64,000 bases of DNA from Haliclystus octoradiatus. Lineage: Eukaryota > Cnidaria > Staurozoa > Stauromedusae > Haliclystidae. Shown here in pieces: positions 28,901 through 36,090 of this stretch; the first letter of the stretch is position 1, and every line of letters begins with the position of its first letter. A program made the position numbers and the translations under genes. Location of the stretch: NCBI GenBank assembly GCA_916610825.1, contig OU744452.1, positions 4,065,543 to 4,129,542 on the forward strand. The letters are read 5' to 3'. The notes beneath the pieces are model-generated. The model ran no database searches, was not told the DNA's origin, and saw only the letters and a program-made list of their open reading frames with translations.

Positions 28901-31900
28901 ACACTGTACAAGCAAAGTTGTAACATCTATAATGTAAAAGATGACCTTTTTCAGCCGGTATATTGCGGGTCTGGAAATAATCTAGAACAAACCGGTGCCT
29001 AAGTTGGAGCCAGCCAATCATATTCCAAAAAAGATGAAATGAACACCGAAAACTAGTCCCATACCATTTTGTCAAGATTTAATAGGTCATCCAAAAACAC
29101 AAACATGTAAATGCTGTTTCAACGGATCTTCAAAATTCTATTTGGATCTGGTACCTTTATGCATTTACTACAAATATACTCCAAGCAATACAGATACAAT
29201 GATATATGGAAAAGTTGTATAACAAATCTCACGTAGACAAAAATGTTTACTATCAAGTGCATGTTCAAAATTAAATAACTTTTTTTTTATTTCTCATTGT
29301 ATCTAAAAAGCTTGTGGTACATTTGTAGTAAATGCACAAAAGCATCAATCCCAAAAAGACTTCACGTTTGTGTTTTAAGATGACGTACTAAATCTTGACA
29401 AAAGGACTGGGACTTGGTGCTCGTGTTCAATTTTTCCAATTTTTAGTATGAGATTGGTTCTAAATTTGGTACTGCTTCACAGGTTCTGGATCATATCCAG
29501 ACCTGTAATAATTAACAGTTGAAAAGGTTACCTTTCGGGTAAACGATGTTTGGAATAATTGGGCTGCAAGCACCGGATAGTTTGATTCAAATAGCATGCA
29601 TGGAAAAGGCCAAAAAAAGGCTGTCGGTGAGGGCCAGAAAAGGTATGATTTCAACATTTGATGCTTGTTATTTGACTTATTCAATGAAAGCTTATTTGAT
29701 AAAGTGTATGATTTGTCTAATATACGATGAAAAAGTAATTGTAAGTACGATTCCTCTTTCAATTCTGGAACACCATGAGCATTTGACAAAAGCTCACAAT
29801 GCACTTAACCTATCCCATGTGAAAGAATTCTTGAACAGCTCCAAAGCTTTATGAAAATCATAAACTGCTTAATAGCACCATGAACAGGTTCATGAATGTT
29901 AAATGGAATGTTTTCATTGACCATTCACGAATCGTTCATGAATAGCTCATGAAGTGTTTACAAAAATTGGGCCATTTAAAGGCATACAATTGATCAGCAG
30001 CCTTTGTGCTCAGTCTTCCAATGTATGGCGTGATGCACCAATTCACTACGCAACTTGTGGCTTGAAAAATGGCATTCACTTTTCAACTTTGAGCCCGCAA
30101 GGAGCGATGGTCAATATATACCTCTCAAGTAAATGAGCTGTTTTTACAGGGGGTGGGTTCTTGCAATTGTAATACTTTTGAGTAATCTTTGGTGAAATGA
30201 ATCCTGAATTGAGCTTGATAACAGAGGTGTATAGAAGCTGTACTCGAGTGAGTTTTTTGTAAGACAGAAACAGGAGTCTGAGTCTAGAATGCAATCCTGA
30301 TAATTTATTAATAAGCATTTCAAAGTACAAAATTCTGGATATTCCAACATAGCTGGTGCATTGACTATGTATCTCAGATTATGTTAATCTATTTTCAATA
30401 AATTAAATAGCATTTTGCACCTCTTTATGTTTGCTTGATTCTGGGTTGAAAAAATTATCAATTTTGTACTTAATGTTTACATGAGTTTGTCTGAAATATT
30501 TTGGAGCCGGAGTCAAACGCTTCTATAAGGATGTTTTTCGGATTCGGAGTTTGGAATTTCTGACTCCGTACACCTTTGCTTGATAATAATGCTTGAAATC
30601 TTTCAATTTGATGAGCAATTCATTGTTATGTGGCTCATATACTGTTAATTATTACTTGTTTGTCTTACATGAATGTAAATTGTACATCCTGTTGTTCCAT
30701 ACTTCCAATAATTGTATCCAGTTGATCAATTTCACATGGTGATGATAAATCACTGAATAGTACAATCCGCATCCCATACTTACGTCCGCTGTAATAGAAA
30801 ACAAAGTTACTTTACCAGCAATCATTTTAACACAACAAGGGGCAAACCAATTTCATAATAATCAAGTGAAAAGTACCATGGACCACGCGTTTGACTGAAG
30901 ATGAATACACTAGTTGAAGTATTTAGCATATCCGTAATAATGAAGTAATTAGAGGTAATTTACCAACTTAAATGATAGAATGTTAGCGGTAGTGGTCAAA
31001 CTTCAAACTAGCTTTTTACAAATGAAAATCCCCTCGTCAAATCAAGAATTTCAGAATAATGGAGACCATCTTAATCAGTGAGAAATTATGCAAATCAACC
31101 ATTTCAATCATGAAAATTTGTGAAAAATACCACAAAACACACATTAAAGTGTGCAGTTGATGTAATCCCCATGTCCACAAATGCGTATATTGAAATTTAT
31201 AGCATGATACAATCACTTACGCTACTTTCCGCATCAGATGGTCAAAACCAACAACAATACCATCAATAACTAATAACAGTTTGTAAAAGAAAATAGTTTA
31301 TTGGTTGCATATTATATGTACATTGCCTTCATAATAATAGTCTACTATACCTACAATTATGAACAAGAATTGTATCCATGTAAAGCCCTGGGCAAACGAC
31401 AACAACATTTGAGCGATACTAAAATCCTTTGAAAATCCTTGTCGTTTAGCCACTCTTTCGATTTTGTCTGACGTGTTGTTATGTATGTTATTTGTAGCAT
31501 TGTGTTTGAAGGCCATCAAACAATTTCCAAGGATTTTCTTTATCAAACATCTTCGTTATCCTTTTTGAAACATTTCGTTTGAACTCTTTCGATGTTAAGG
31601 CTTCTCCATAGCTTCTTTCTATTCTCAGTCTTAGTTATTCTAGAAAAGTCTTGAAATAGTCGGGTCCGTTTAGCCACTCTTGAAATTTGAAAGACTGCTT
31701 CAGAACATAAAAAACACACGTCAGACAAAAACAGATTTGTTGCGCAAAAGCTGCCCCAGGACTTAGGTGATCATTGAATAGGAAAATGTGAAGTTGTCAA
31801 GCTGAAATCTTATTTCTCCTTATTATAGTACCCTGACCAATTAATTAAATTTGCTTGGATTGCAAAGCCTGCTGTATTGACTGAATAAAAGAAAAAGTTA

Positions 31901-34900
31901 TGAATTTCCAAAGTTTCCTATAGTAGTCTAGACACATTTCTGTTACTTGTGAAATGTTCAAGCATTTTTTAAAATTGTTTAATTTCTACATCAAATAAAA
32001 AGTAGAAGGCAATCCAAGCAAATATGTCAAAGTACAATAGCTAGCAAAACCAATTTTAGCTAATCAGTTATACACTCAATGTTTTTAAGATTACTTATCA
32101 AATAGTGACGGAAAGTAAATAAGATTAAAGCCTGGTGTACCATTTTTAATAGTTTTTTCTTTGGGATTAGGTTTTGTTGATATTTTTAGCCTGAACAGTT
32201 CTACATGATTTTCATTTTTAGATCAAAAATATTCCATATACAGAAACTACAGCAACAACAGCAACAGTATGACCTTTGTAAAGGATACAATCAGCTTCAC
32301 AGTTGCCTAACAAAAAATACAAAAATATCAAACTTTCATCTCAAAGCCTTTATCCAGTATGAAGACAAATATAATATACACAAAAAGTAATTATCAAATT
32401 TGATGTGAAGTGGTAGCTCATTGGTAGAGTACCTGCATTGCTTGAGTTGGATTTCTCGTCAATGCACATGCATTTTTCGTAATTACTAATTTGTAATTTT
32501 AACCCATTGCTACTTTGAAATAACACGTCCTTCAAATAGACAAGCACCTGAGCTCGGAGGTGAACATCAGTCATATATGTAATATTCAAATATGATTGAA
32601 ATAAAGATTATTCTAAAATATGACGTCATAATCGAACGTAATCGTGCAATTTGATTTGTTGATCCGTCTGTTTGGAAATACAAGGTGAACATTTTCTCGA
32701 TAAATTTCTGTCAAAATTTGTCAATAAAATTTTGTCAGATTCAAAGGTGAAAAAGAATAGGAAACTTCAATGTATTACTAGAGAAATAATATCAACAAAG
32801 CTTAGTGTCTTTTCAAGAAAGACTAACTTTTTGATGTTTAAATTTGATCCAAGGACATTTTAATTTAAGGAATTTAAATTGAATGTTAAATCATTAATTT
32901 AAGATTCGAGCGACTTTCCGCAATATAAACAAACTTGATTATGAAATTTGTTTTATTTTAGAAAAGGGTTACCACACACTTTCCCGTGTTTGTATTCATA
33001 TTTACTACACTTGGAAATGGCGGAATACACTCTGGAAGTGTTTATTATTATTCTCATGATTATATAATCACATATTAACTAACCCTCATACACAAAACAT
33101 AGTTATTACCAGGTGAAATTCTATCGTTGATCAACTTTAGCAAATCCAAATCACAAAGCCCTAAATCACGTGCAACACTAATATGTTCATAACCACCATT
33201 TTCTTCATTCAATTGGTTTGATGTTTCTACAAGAAAAATAAGACAACATTTCAACATGGTGGAAATATTCAGCAAATGTAAACAAGGTTTTGATTTGATT
33301 TCTTTGTCAATACGATAATTACGATAATTAATACATAATAAAGACAGGAGACACGCGTAGCCTATAATAACACAGCATTAAAGCTAACTCAACCTAGGAG
33401 GAATCTAATAACATTAACAGTAGGCGCATTAAGTGTACATCTGAAAGACGAGATTTAACGTATATAATGAACTGGTAATGAATTTGGTACTTACTACTTC
33501 TTCAGGTCTAATGCATTCAAAGTCAGCACAACTCTGTTATGAAAAGAGTTTTTGAAATTGTCATTTAAGCCGGATAGTTCATTGGTAAAACTTTCTTTGT
33601 GTGACCTCTAGTATCTTATTTGGTCATTTTAAATTTAAACACAAATTCAGATGGAATATTTACAATGCCATCAATAATATTTTTGTTGAAGGTTGAATTG
33701 AAATTTCATCCAGAGAAGAGACTGTGTGCCAGATACTTGCAAATGTTGTAAATTCCATTCTAACTCTATGTTTTGATAGTAAATCATCACAACAAGGATA
33801 TGAATTTTGTGCCATGGTGTTCATAGTATTATCATAGTGCCATGTTATGTCAATGTCTGCATTACAAATGTAATTACAACTTTACAAGCAATGCTAATAA
33901 ACATATTTCTCACCGTTTGTGCCAATAAGTACTAGTGAAACTTCATCCTTAGAATTTGAAAACATCTAAAAAGATAACAAAGTTACAAAGTTAATTAATT
34001 TCTCGTTTCAAATATATAGACTTTCTAAAAATTAGACACATTACAGTCATTACACAATACCCATCTTGAAAGTAAAGCAGACCTATGTACATTAAAGTGT
34101 TCAGCTATCTATACTACGTCAAACATAACTCTATTCATATTTCTTGTGAAACTCGGGCGATTCAGCGTCCATGAAATGTTTTCAAATAGGTAGGCCTAGC
34201 TTCTAGCATGCCATTCCACTCTGGAAAAGGTTGATTAAAAACTGTTCACATGAAGCCAATAATTATTCTCACAGGGTTTATGATGCGCCATGTATTTAAG
34301 AAATAACTGATTGCGAGGTGGAATTTGTAGTATTCAACTGTAAAATCTTTCTGTAATAGGTCTATACTGACTATCACACTGGCGCAATAGCTTTGTGTTG
34401 AAATCTGACATGCAACAACGTATATATATGAATTATGCTGAGATACTTAATACAATATTTGTTGATGAAATATGACACATATAAAGCATTCTTCAATAAA
34501 ATTGAACTGATATATTACAATGTTGATTCAATGCACACAGACCCAAGTTTAACAGAACATGCTACCATACCAATTAGGTCAAACTGGTGAAAACAATCAA
34601 TATACATTATACAACAGCAATAAATGGTATCACTGATTCAGTCTTCTAAGGAAATAAAAATAATTGAAAACAAAATTCATTGAAAAGCGCCCTTATAAAT
34701 ACTGCAACATCATATATACGGATGTCTGTAAAATCTAATAGCCATTTTCTCCCTTGCATCATTTTTGTGATATCTATTTTGCAGAAAACAGCCTCAAGTG
34801 AAATACATTTTTCTTAACACATCTTTATGGATTGTAGATTGGCAGTGCAGCCTGCATAAATGAAAGCAATATTGATATGCGATCAACGCTTCCATGTTGC

Positions 34901-35139
34901 CGCTGCGATTGAAAGAGAAGGGGCTTAATACATTATAGGCAGTGATCTACATAACAAGGAATACGTTTGGTTGCTTTACAGAACAAAACACATTATGACA
35001 AGTATAAAACGAATCACGCCAATACCTTACGCTGACATATCATATTTATGGCTGATATTGAGTTTTCTAAAGGCGATTTTTCTGATTCGTTGGAATAACT
35101 CATTGATGAACTTGTATCTAGTATCAGAACAACAGCCTC
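232..35139 (-). CDS. XRCC5: XRCC5 (Ku80) gene, 22 coding exons recognised, 5' exon not found
   Basis: Ku80 pairs with Ku70 to form the ring that loads onto broken DNA ends and recruits the end-joining machinery in the nucleus. Exons found in order on the minus strand: 35026-35139, 33914-33965, 33110-33226, 31221-31269, 30669-30788, 28573-28711, 27921-27985, 27352-27469, 26158-26308, 23904-24013, 23508-23570, 23271-23408, 21922-22012, 21092-21152, 20652-20736, 16350-16417, 16201-16261, 10578-10642, 10377-10488, about 777-870, 587-649 and 232-426. Nearly all junctions keep codon phase, and the pieces align collinearly with vertebrate Ku80. Total is about 690 codons against 732 in human. The initiator exon and one conserved linker block are missing. 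I saw no stop inside the exons, so the gene looks functional. The domain entries below give the details. Confidence 0.93.
478..560 (+). repeat. Penelope-like terminal-region fragment (degenerate)
   Basis: The stretch with GGGGCTTGC...GTTACTCATGTCGTATT resembles 44262-44320 (GGTGCTTGG...GTTACTCATCTCGTATT), part of a repeat that elsewhere (43190-43460) is joined to a Penelope-like reading frame. Short and diverged; it lies in the last XRCC5 introns. Confidence 0.35.
1020..1262 (+). repeat. Retroposon 3' end with (GAT)n tail
   Basis: The segment ending AGCTTATTCAAGTCCTGAAT followed by AAATT and a GAT repeat is shared with 27080-27155 (AGCTTATTCAAGTCCTGGAT plus GAT repeat). Weaker relatives sit at 10705-10745 and 11528-11575. 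A shared 3' end followed by a simple repeat is typical of SINEs or LINEs mobilised by the same reverse transcriptase. Upstream there is a CTGATGA...AGAAAC motif (see findings). No coding part is seen. Confidence 0.5.
1606..2127 (+). mobile_element. LINE 3' end (CR1/L2-like), 5'-truncated
   Basis: A frame from about 1620 to 1925 encodes the extreme C-terminus typical of CR1/L2/Jockey-type LINEs: LAPSYLSDLISIKELSSYSL, then RSFKYASPSLWKNLPPNLRN and a terminal DILKLKKK. It runs into an ATT repeat (1936-1990) and a 3' UTR with AAAGCGCTTTTGATC and GCGCTATATAAATT followed by TTATTATT, a tail arrangement common in this group. The rest of the element is missing, as expected for 5' truncation. It sits in an XRCC5 intron on the opposite strand. 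Confidence 0.8.
2128..3480. other. XRCC5 intron, mostly unassigned
   Basis: No exon or coding similarity recognised. Positions about 3210-3365 carry scattered TTCATGAAC and TTCATAAAC motifs and look like a diverged copy of the TTCATGAAC-motif MITE family described below. Confidence 0.5.
3490..3545 (-). repeat. Penelope-like terminal-region fragment
   Basis: The minus strand has CCACTGGCTTAGCAGTGTGA then CTGGTGCTTG and GGTGACAG, close to 43187-43232 (CCACTGATTATCAGTGTGA, CTGGTGCTTG, GGTGACAG), which leads into the Penelope-like 3' coding end at 43.3 kb. Only the terminal part is kept here. Confidence 0.45.
3546..4850. other. XRCC5 intron, nothing recognised
   Basis: AT-rich sequence with short frames of no recognisable similarity. 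The direct tract CTAAACCCTAATC near 3897 is not a telomere repeat array. Confidence 0.5.
4872..7672. repeat. 33-bp minisatellite, first block
   Basis: Unit is approximately TTCATAAACAGTTCATGAAC followed by ATTTTCTTCTGGG, with recurrent variants TTTATCAACAG, TTTATGAACAG and TTTTCTGCTGGGAATATC. Because 33 is divisible by 3, both strands stay open for long stretches (minus: MNPEENVHELF repeats; plus: FFWVHKQFMNI repeats). Higher-order structure is visible: a block ending ATACCACCTCATGATC recurs exactly 396 bp later (6227 and 6623), that is 12 units. Confidence 0.97.
7665..9942. repeat. 8-bp target-site duplication of the hAT-like element
   Basis: ATAAACAG at 7665-7672 is repeated exactly at 9935-9942. 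It is part of the minisatellite unit, and joining the two flanks restores an unbroken repeat unit, so the array was present before the insertion. Confidence 0.9.
7673..9934. mobile_element. hAT-like non-autonomous element with 619-bp terminal inverted repeats
   Basis: The element is 2262 bp and bounded by TAGACTGGTCC and GGACCAGTCTA. Left arm 7673-8291 and right arm 9316-9934 are near-perfect inverted copies of equal length, and the middle (8292-9315) has no transposase-like frame. The exact 8-bp target duplication and 5'-TAG end fit the hAT superfamily. The low divergence between arms and the perfect target site suggest recent insertion or arm homogenisation. Open frames in the two arms are mirror copies of one another and not genes. 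Foldback-type members of other 8-bp-TSD families (P element) are the alternative. Confidence 0.85.
9935..10197. repeat. 33-bp minisatellite, second block
   Basis: Same unit as the first block, resuming in register after the hAT-like element, about eight units with rising divergence toward the right end. Confidence 0.95.
10377..10642 (-). CDS. XRCC5: XRCC5 exons 10578-10642 and 10377-10488: basic linker
   Basis: The first exon encodes ENYTLTEIEQKKNKN, resembling human DQVTAQEIFQDN. It uses an AAAAG|GTTTGG donor in phase 2. The second exon encodes IGNEAPSLKKARLDGDG, aligned to human HEDGPTAKKLKTEQGG, and finishes ITEV before a GTATTT donor. The KKARL segment corresponds to the nuclear-localisation region of vertebrate Ku80. 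A phase-0 join from the exon at 16201 is possible, so the gene may simply lack the IPLSK block or have another exon in between. Confidence 0.82.
10643..12027. other. XRCC5 intron with (TATG)n microsatellite
   Basis: A GTAT repeat lies at about 10987-11013. Diverged copies of the AGCTTAT...GAATAAAT retroposon tail lie near 10705 and 11528. No exon recognised. Confidence 0.5.
12028..12361 (+). mobile_element. pogo/Tigger-type transposon remnant (transposase N-terminus plus right end)
   Basis: A start codon at 12028 opens MAEIKRKKTLSLADKLNCIK and continues to QKAIAEKYKISLSQVCWILK, the Psq/CENP-B-type helix-turn-helix that begins pogo and Tigger transposases. The frame ends within about 60 residues, so the catalytic part is deleted. 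Downstream, TTGCACTTAAGCGGGTTTCA and CTG end at 12361 followed by TA, matching the reverse complement of the pogo-type ends at 24369 (CAGTGTAACCCGCTTAAATG). Internally deleted copy. Confidence 0.75.
12364..16200. other. XRCC5 intron, unassigned
   Basis: The minus frame at 15019-15291 (GRPYKCVRRDHGGHTSFAVS...) and the one at 15517-15744 have no recognised family and no clear splice context. The conserved IPLSKIKTLFPL block of Ku80 was looked for here without success. Confidence 0.4.
16201..16417 (-). CDS. XRCC5: XRCC5 exons 16350-16417 and 16201-16261: arm and start of linker
   Basis: The upstream exon encodes CVQHRALHPEEYELP, matching human CLLHRALHPREPLPP. After a phase-2 junction the second exon gives SVQVADPLPPEIQAMLSAVK, matching LPPIQQHIWNML, and ends at a strong AAG|GTAAGC donor in phase 0. 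The conserved human block IPLSKIKTLFPL that should follow was not found in the 5.5 kb down to 10642. Confidence 0.88.
16613..16745. mobile_element. TTCATGAAC-motif MITE copy
   Basis: Starts CCCTGCCAAAAAATCC, close to the left end at 39758, and contains many TTCATGAAC, GTTCATGAAC and TTTATGAAC motifs in both orientations. The right end is diverged. Confidence 0.55.
16935..19400 (+). mobile_element. DIRS-like retrotransposon fossil
   Basis: Two coding regions of a tyrosine-recombinase-type retrotransposon are recognisable. Around 17.0-17.75 kb is the gag-like part, with a Cys/His knuckle (HKCLECHGNHRQVRC). Around 18.77-19.32 kb is the reverse transcriptase start, with LIPKRGPVNKSMLIVDLSSP and GALMAKFDVEAAYCNIAIHP. 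About 0.9 kb of unrelated or decayed sequence lies between. The copy is broken in several places and lacks the recombinase; it is an old fossil in an XRCC5 intron on the opposite strand. Confidence 0.75.
19507..19607 (+). repeat. Penelope-like terminal fragment
   Basis: GGTGACAGGTTCGCTAGCGG through CACTCATGAATGGGATGA is nearly identical to 43222-43314, where it precedes the Penelope-like coding end. The copy stops at that point and is joined directly to repeat A. Confidence 0.7.
19613..19990 (+). repeat. Repeat A, copy 1 (promoter-like module of a Penelope-like element)
   Basis: About 380 bp highly similar to 42703-43110. Both copies conserve an inverted CCAAT box (GTGATTGGCTC) and a TATA-like GACCTTATAAGG roughly 70-80 bp downstream. 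Its neighbour on each side of the window is the same Penelope terminal fragment, but in opposite order. Confidence 0.75.
20374..20473. mobile_element. 100-bp MITE with strong terminal inverted repeats
   Basis: CCCTGTGAAAAACAGTTCAG ... CTGAACTGTTTTCGTAGGG. The arms pair over about 22 bp with two mismatches. The interior has TTCATGAAG and TCCATGAAC, placing it in the TTCATGAAC-motif family. Flanks show only TT on each side, so the target duplication is uncertain. Confidence 0.75.
20652..20736 (-). CDS. XRCC5: XRCC5 exon, arm region, candidate GC-AG intron donor
   Basis: The frame gives GYFPPG and later RIALERMRQ, placed where human has DLFPTTKIPNPRFQRLFQ. The acceptor phase fits the preceding exon (one base completes a Gly codon). 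To meet the next exon, which starts CVQHRALHP in phase 0, the donor must fall after the CAA of MRQ; there the intron would begin GCAACA rather than GT. That gives Q|C at the junction exactly as in human (LFQ|CLL). The similarity is weaker than in the neighbouring exons, so both exon and donor are tentative. Confidence 0.6.
21092..27985 (-). CDS. XRCC5: XRCC5 exons 27921-27985 to 21092-21152: beta-barrel DNA-binding core
   Basis: Eight exons encode the Ku core that encircles DNA. Recognisable segments, in order, are CIKKMMKTLNGDG (27921-27985), RGPIEIGSSLKINVYGYVK (27352-27469), SYHLNDEDQTEVDKEDQAQ (26158-26308; human YCLNDDDETEVLKEDIIQ), AYRYGNTLVPISKMD...CLSVLGF (23904-24013; human FRYGSDIVPFSKVD...CFSVLGF), RHQFVGDSCYMF (23508-23570), [20 protein letters not shown] (23271-23408; human [20 protein letters not shown]), FIQLAFREDIRQYTF (21922-22012) and DEQLRTIDNFIDSMDL (21092-21152). 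Phases are consistent at every junction. This is the strongest part of the identification. Confidence 0.96.
21189..21861. mobile_element. MITE with CCGTAATCCAGCGCG inverted repeats, TA target site
   Basis: Left end CGTAATCCAGCGCGCATAAG and right end, read in reverse complement, CGTAATCCAGCGCGTATAAG match over about 27 bp. GTATAAGTCGCAC is repeated inside near both ends. TA flanks both sides (21187-21188, 21862-21863), as in Tc1/mariner-type insertions. No transposase frame. It sits in the intron between the XRCC5 exons at 21092 and 21922. Confidence 0.75.
22013..23270. other. XRCC5 intron, nothing coding recognised
   Basis: Positions 22070-22210 carry TTCATGAAT/TTCATGATT and related motifs, probably a decayed TTCATGAAC-family copy. 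The rest is unassigned. Confidence 0.4.
24183..24345 (+). mobile_element. tRNA-derived SINE-like fragment
   Basis: An A-box-like TAGTGGTTAGGGCGTTTGAC is followed about 30 bp later by a B-box-like GGTCTTCGGTTCATCGG, then GAAAGGGCATCCTGC, a sequence often seen just after the tRNA-like head of SINEs. Not a tRNA gene, since the arms do not fold. Confidence 0.5.
24369..25450. mobile_element. pogo-type MITE, split by a hAT MITE
   Basis: Ends CAGTGTAACCCGCTTAAATG and, in reverse complement, CGGTGAACCCACTTATGTGC are imperfect inverted repeats flanked by TA on both sides (24367-24368, 25451-25452). Without the inserted hAT element the MITE is about 185 bp. The ends match the pogo/Tigger remnant at 12.3 kb. 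Confidence 0.7.
24434..25323. mobile_element. hAT MITE with exact 8-bp target duplication
   Basis: Ends CAGGGATGTTAAAGTTAC and CGTTACTAACATCCCTG. The target site CAAATTTG is exact at 24426-24433 and 25324-25331. Both subterminal regions are packed with AGTTACTTTT and GTAACTAGTTAC motifs in alternating orientation. No transposase. It interrupts the pogo-type MITE, so it is the younger of the two. Confidence 0.9.
25453..26157. other. XRCC5 intron, unassigned
   Basis: One short TTCATGAACAGTTCATGAA patch near 25518 belongs to the TTCATGAAC family. Nothing else recognised. Confidence 0.4.
27075..27157 (+). repeat. Retroposon 3' tail with (ATG)n
   Basis: AGCTTATTCAAGTCCTGGAT followed by AAATGATG repeats, shared with 1190-1262. 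Confidence 0.55.
28573..28711 (-). CDS. XRCC5: XRCC5 exon: acidic loop linking vWA domain to the Ku core
   Basis: This exon enters in phase 2 (one base completes an isoleucine codon) and leaves in phase 0. It encodes GPQVGEEEDNDDDGNDDDD, then a Gly/Pro/Ser stretch, and ends GPLQRKLLSEQQ, which matches human PLKGITEQQ just before the core. The acidic run is longer than in human Ku80 and is built from GAT/GAC-type codons, so it probably varies in length by slippage. A GATGATGATGAT-like microsatellite look on the opposite strand is only this coding repeat. Confidence 0.9.
29014..29457. mobile_element. Foldback/MITE-type element
   Basis: The left half (CCAATCATATTCC ... ACCATTTTGTCAAGATTTAA ... 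CACAAACATG) and the reverse complement of the right half (CCAATCTCATACT ... TCCTTTTGTCAAGATTTAGT ... CACAAACGTG) pair for most of their length, including GCATTTACTACAAAT nearer the centre. No coding sequence. It lies in an XRCC5 intron. Superfamily unknown. Confidence 0.6.
29458..30668. other. XRCC5 intron with decayed TTCATGAAC motifs
   Basis: Motifs TTCATGAAT, TTCACGAATCGTTCATGAAT and CTCATGAAG cluster at about 29875-29960. The rest is unassigned. Open frames on both strands have no recognised similarity. Confidence 0.4.
30669..35139 (-). CDS. XRCC5: XRCC5 exons 35026-35139 to 30669-30788: vWA-like domain
   Basis: Five exons encode the N-terminal alpha/beta domain. The first recognised exon (35026-35139) opens with EAVVLILDTSSSM, matching the human AAVVLCMDVGFTM strand, and has an intact DxSxS-like motif that human Ku80 lacks. 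It ends QRK and joins MFSNSKDEVSLVLIGTN (33914-33965), equivalent to human VFAENKDEIALVLFGTD. Next come exons 33110-33226 (ARDLGLCDLDLL), 31221-31269 (VIDGIVVGFDHLM) and 30669-30788 (LFSDLSSPCEIDQLDTIIG, matching IFTDLSSRFSKSQLDIIIH). The first exon must use the GTATTG donor; the nearer GTAAGG donor breaks phase. A first exon of roughly 5-10 codons should lie upstream of 35140 but was not identified. Confidence 0.93.
31385..31762. mobile_element. Putative MITE, about 375 bp
   Basis: CCCTGGGCAAACGACAACAA at the left pairs imperfectly with the reverse complement of the right end, CCTGGGGCAGCTTTTGCGCA. Inside, GTTTAGCCACTCTT occurs twice (near 31445 and 31670) in the same orientation. No target duplication identified. 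Confidence 0.4.
31763..33109. other. XRCC5 intron; possible tRNA-like SINE head near 32405
   Basis: GTGGTAGCTCATTGGTAGAG at about 32409 looks like a Pol III A box, with only a weak B box. The rest has no recognised content. Confidence 0.3.
33966..35025. other. XRCC5 intron, nothing recognised
   Basis: Non-coding between the first two recognised XRCC5 exons. No repeat identified. Confidence 0.5.
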
Positions 35140-35349
35140 CTGAAAACATTAAAAACAAAGACAAAGAAACATCAGCAACACTCAACAGTGAATACAATCA
35201 CATTGATATTATATTGTATTTGATATTAACAAATAATTTGATAAAGGCTAATTTCAGTTTTATATTTAAACAAAGGAGAAGATGCTCGAAAGCATACATG
35301 ACTTATAGCGTATATCTTCAATATGTAAATATGCTAGAAATTAATGTTG

Positions 35350-36090
35350 ACAATTTTTGATTAGGTAATATTTGCTGTTAGCAGAAAGTAGCATTCAAAT
35401 GAATTTGCAGATAAATTGAATGATATCCTTAAAGACATGATTCCTGATAGCAAAGTAGCCAAACAGTATGGATCCAAATGAACAAAAGCAACTTGTATCT
35501 TGAATGATAGCATTGGACCACATTTCCTGAAAGACACATTGGATGCAGTAAAAAATTGATATGGATGCAATGATATTTTTTAATATCAACTGATGGATCC
35601 AATCATCCAGACCTGGAAAAAATTAATCCATTTACTGTTCGTCTTTATGATGTAAAAATAAAGAAAGTTGTCATTGAATTTCTCAAAATGTACTGCACAT
35701 CTGGAGAAAACTATGGAAAAGCTGTGTTGGGTTTTCTTTGGACAACACTAATGTTAAAAGGGGAGCACATAGCTCCATATTGTCTTAGGTTTGCAGAAAA
35801 ACTCTGTATGCGACATTATGGGATGTCCATGCCACATAATCCACAGCATTGCTCATGCAGGGGCTGTCACCTTCAAATCAGCTACATCATTTGATGTTGA
35901 TGAATTCTGTGTTGACATGTTTTATTATTTTGACAAAAGCAGCACAAGAAATGAGCTCTGAAAGGGTATATTTAATTTTGTAACAAGAATATAGGAAAAT
36001 ACTCAAGCATGTCAGTGTGAGATGGTTACGGTAAGCTTGGAGGAGGCGATTGGGAGGATTCTTAAGCAATGGAGTCATTTTGCCCCATTT
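35350..36090 (+). mobile_element. hAT-type transposase remnant (ZMYM/SCAN-like family)
   Basis: Across frame changes the conceptual translation matches a domesticated-looking hAT family common in fish and invertebrates: TKATCILNDSIGPHFLKDTL, STDGSNHPDLEKINPFTVRL, then YCTSGENYGKAV, a Cys/His region, SFDVDEFCVDMFYYFDKSS and ILKHVSVRWLR. There are at least three frame changes and several stops, so it is a pseudogene. It begins about 200 bp upstream of the first recognised XRCC5 exon, on the opposite strand. Confidence 0.65.

Noticed and set aside
34971-35360. 129-codon plus-strand open frame
   Set aside because: It is antisense to the first recognised XRCC5 exon, which has clear homology and splice sites; the plus frame has none.
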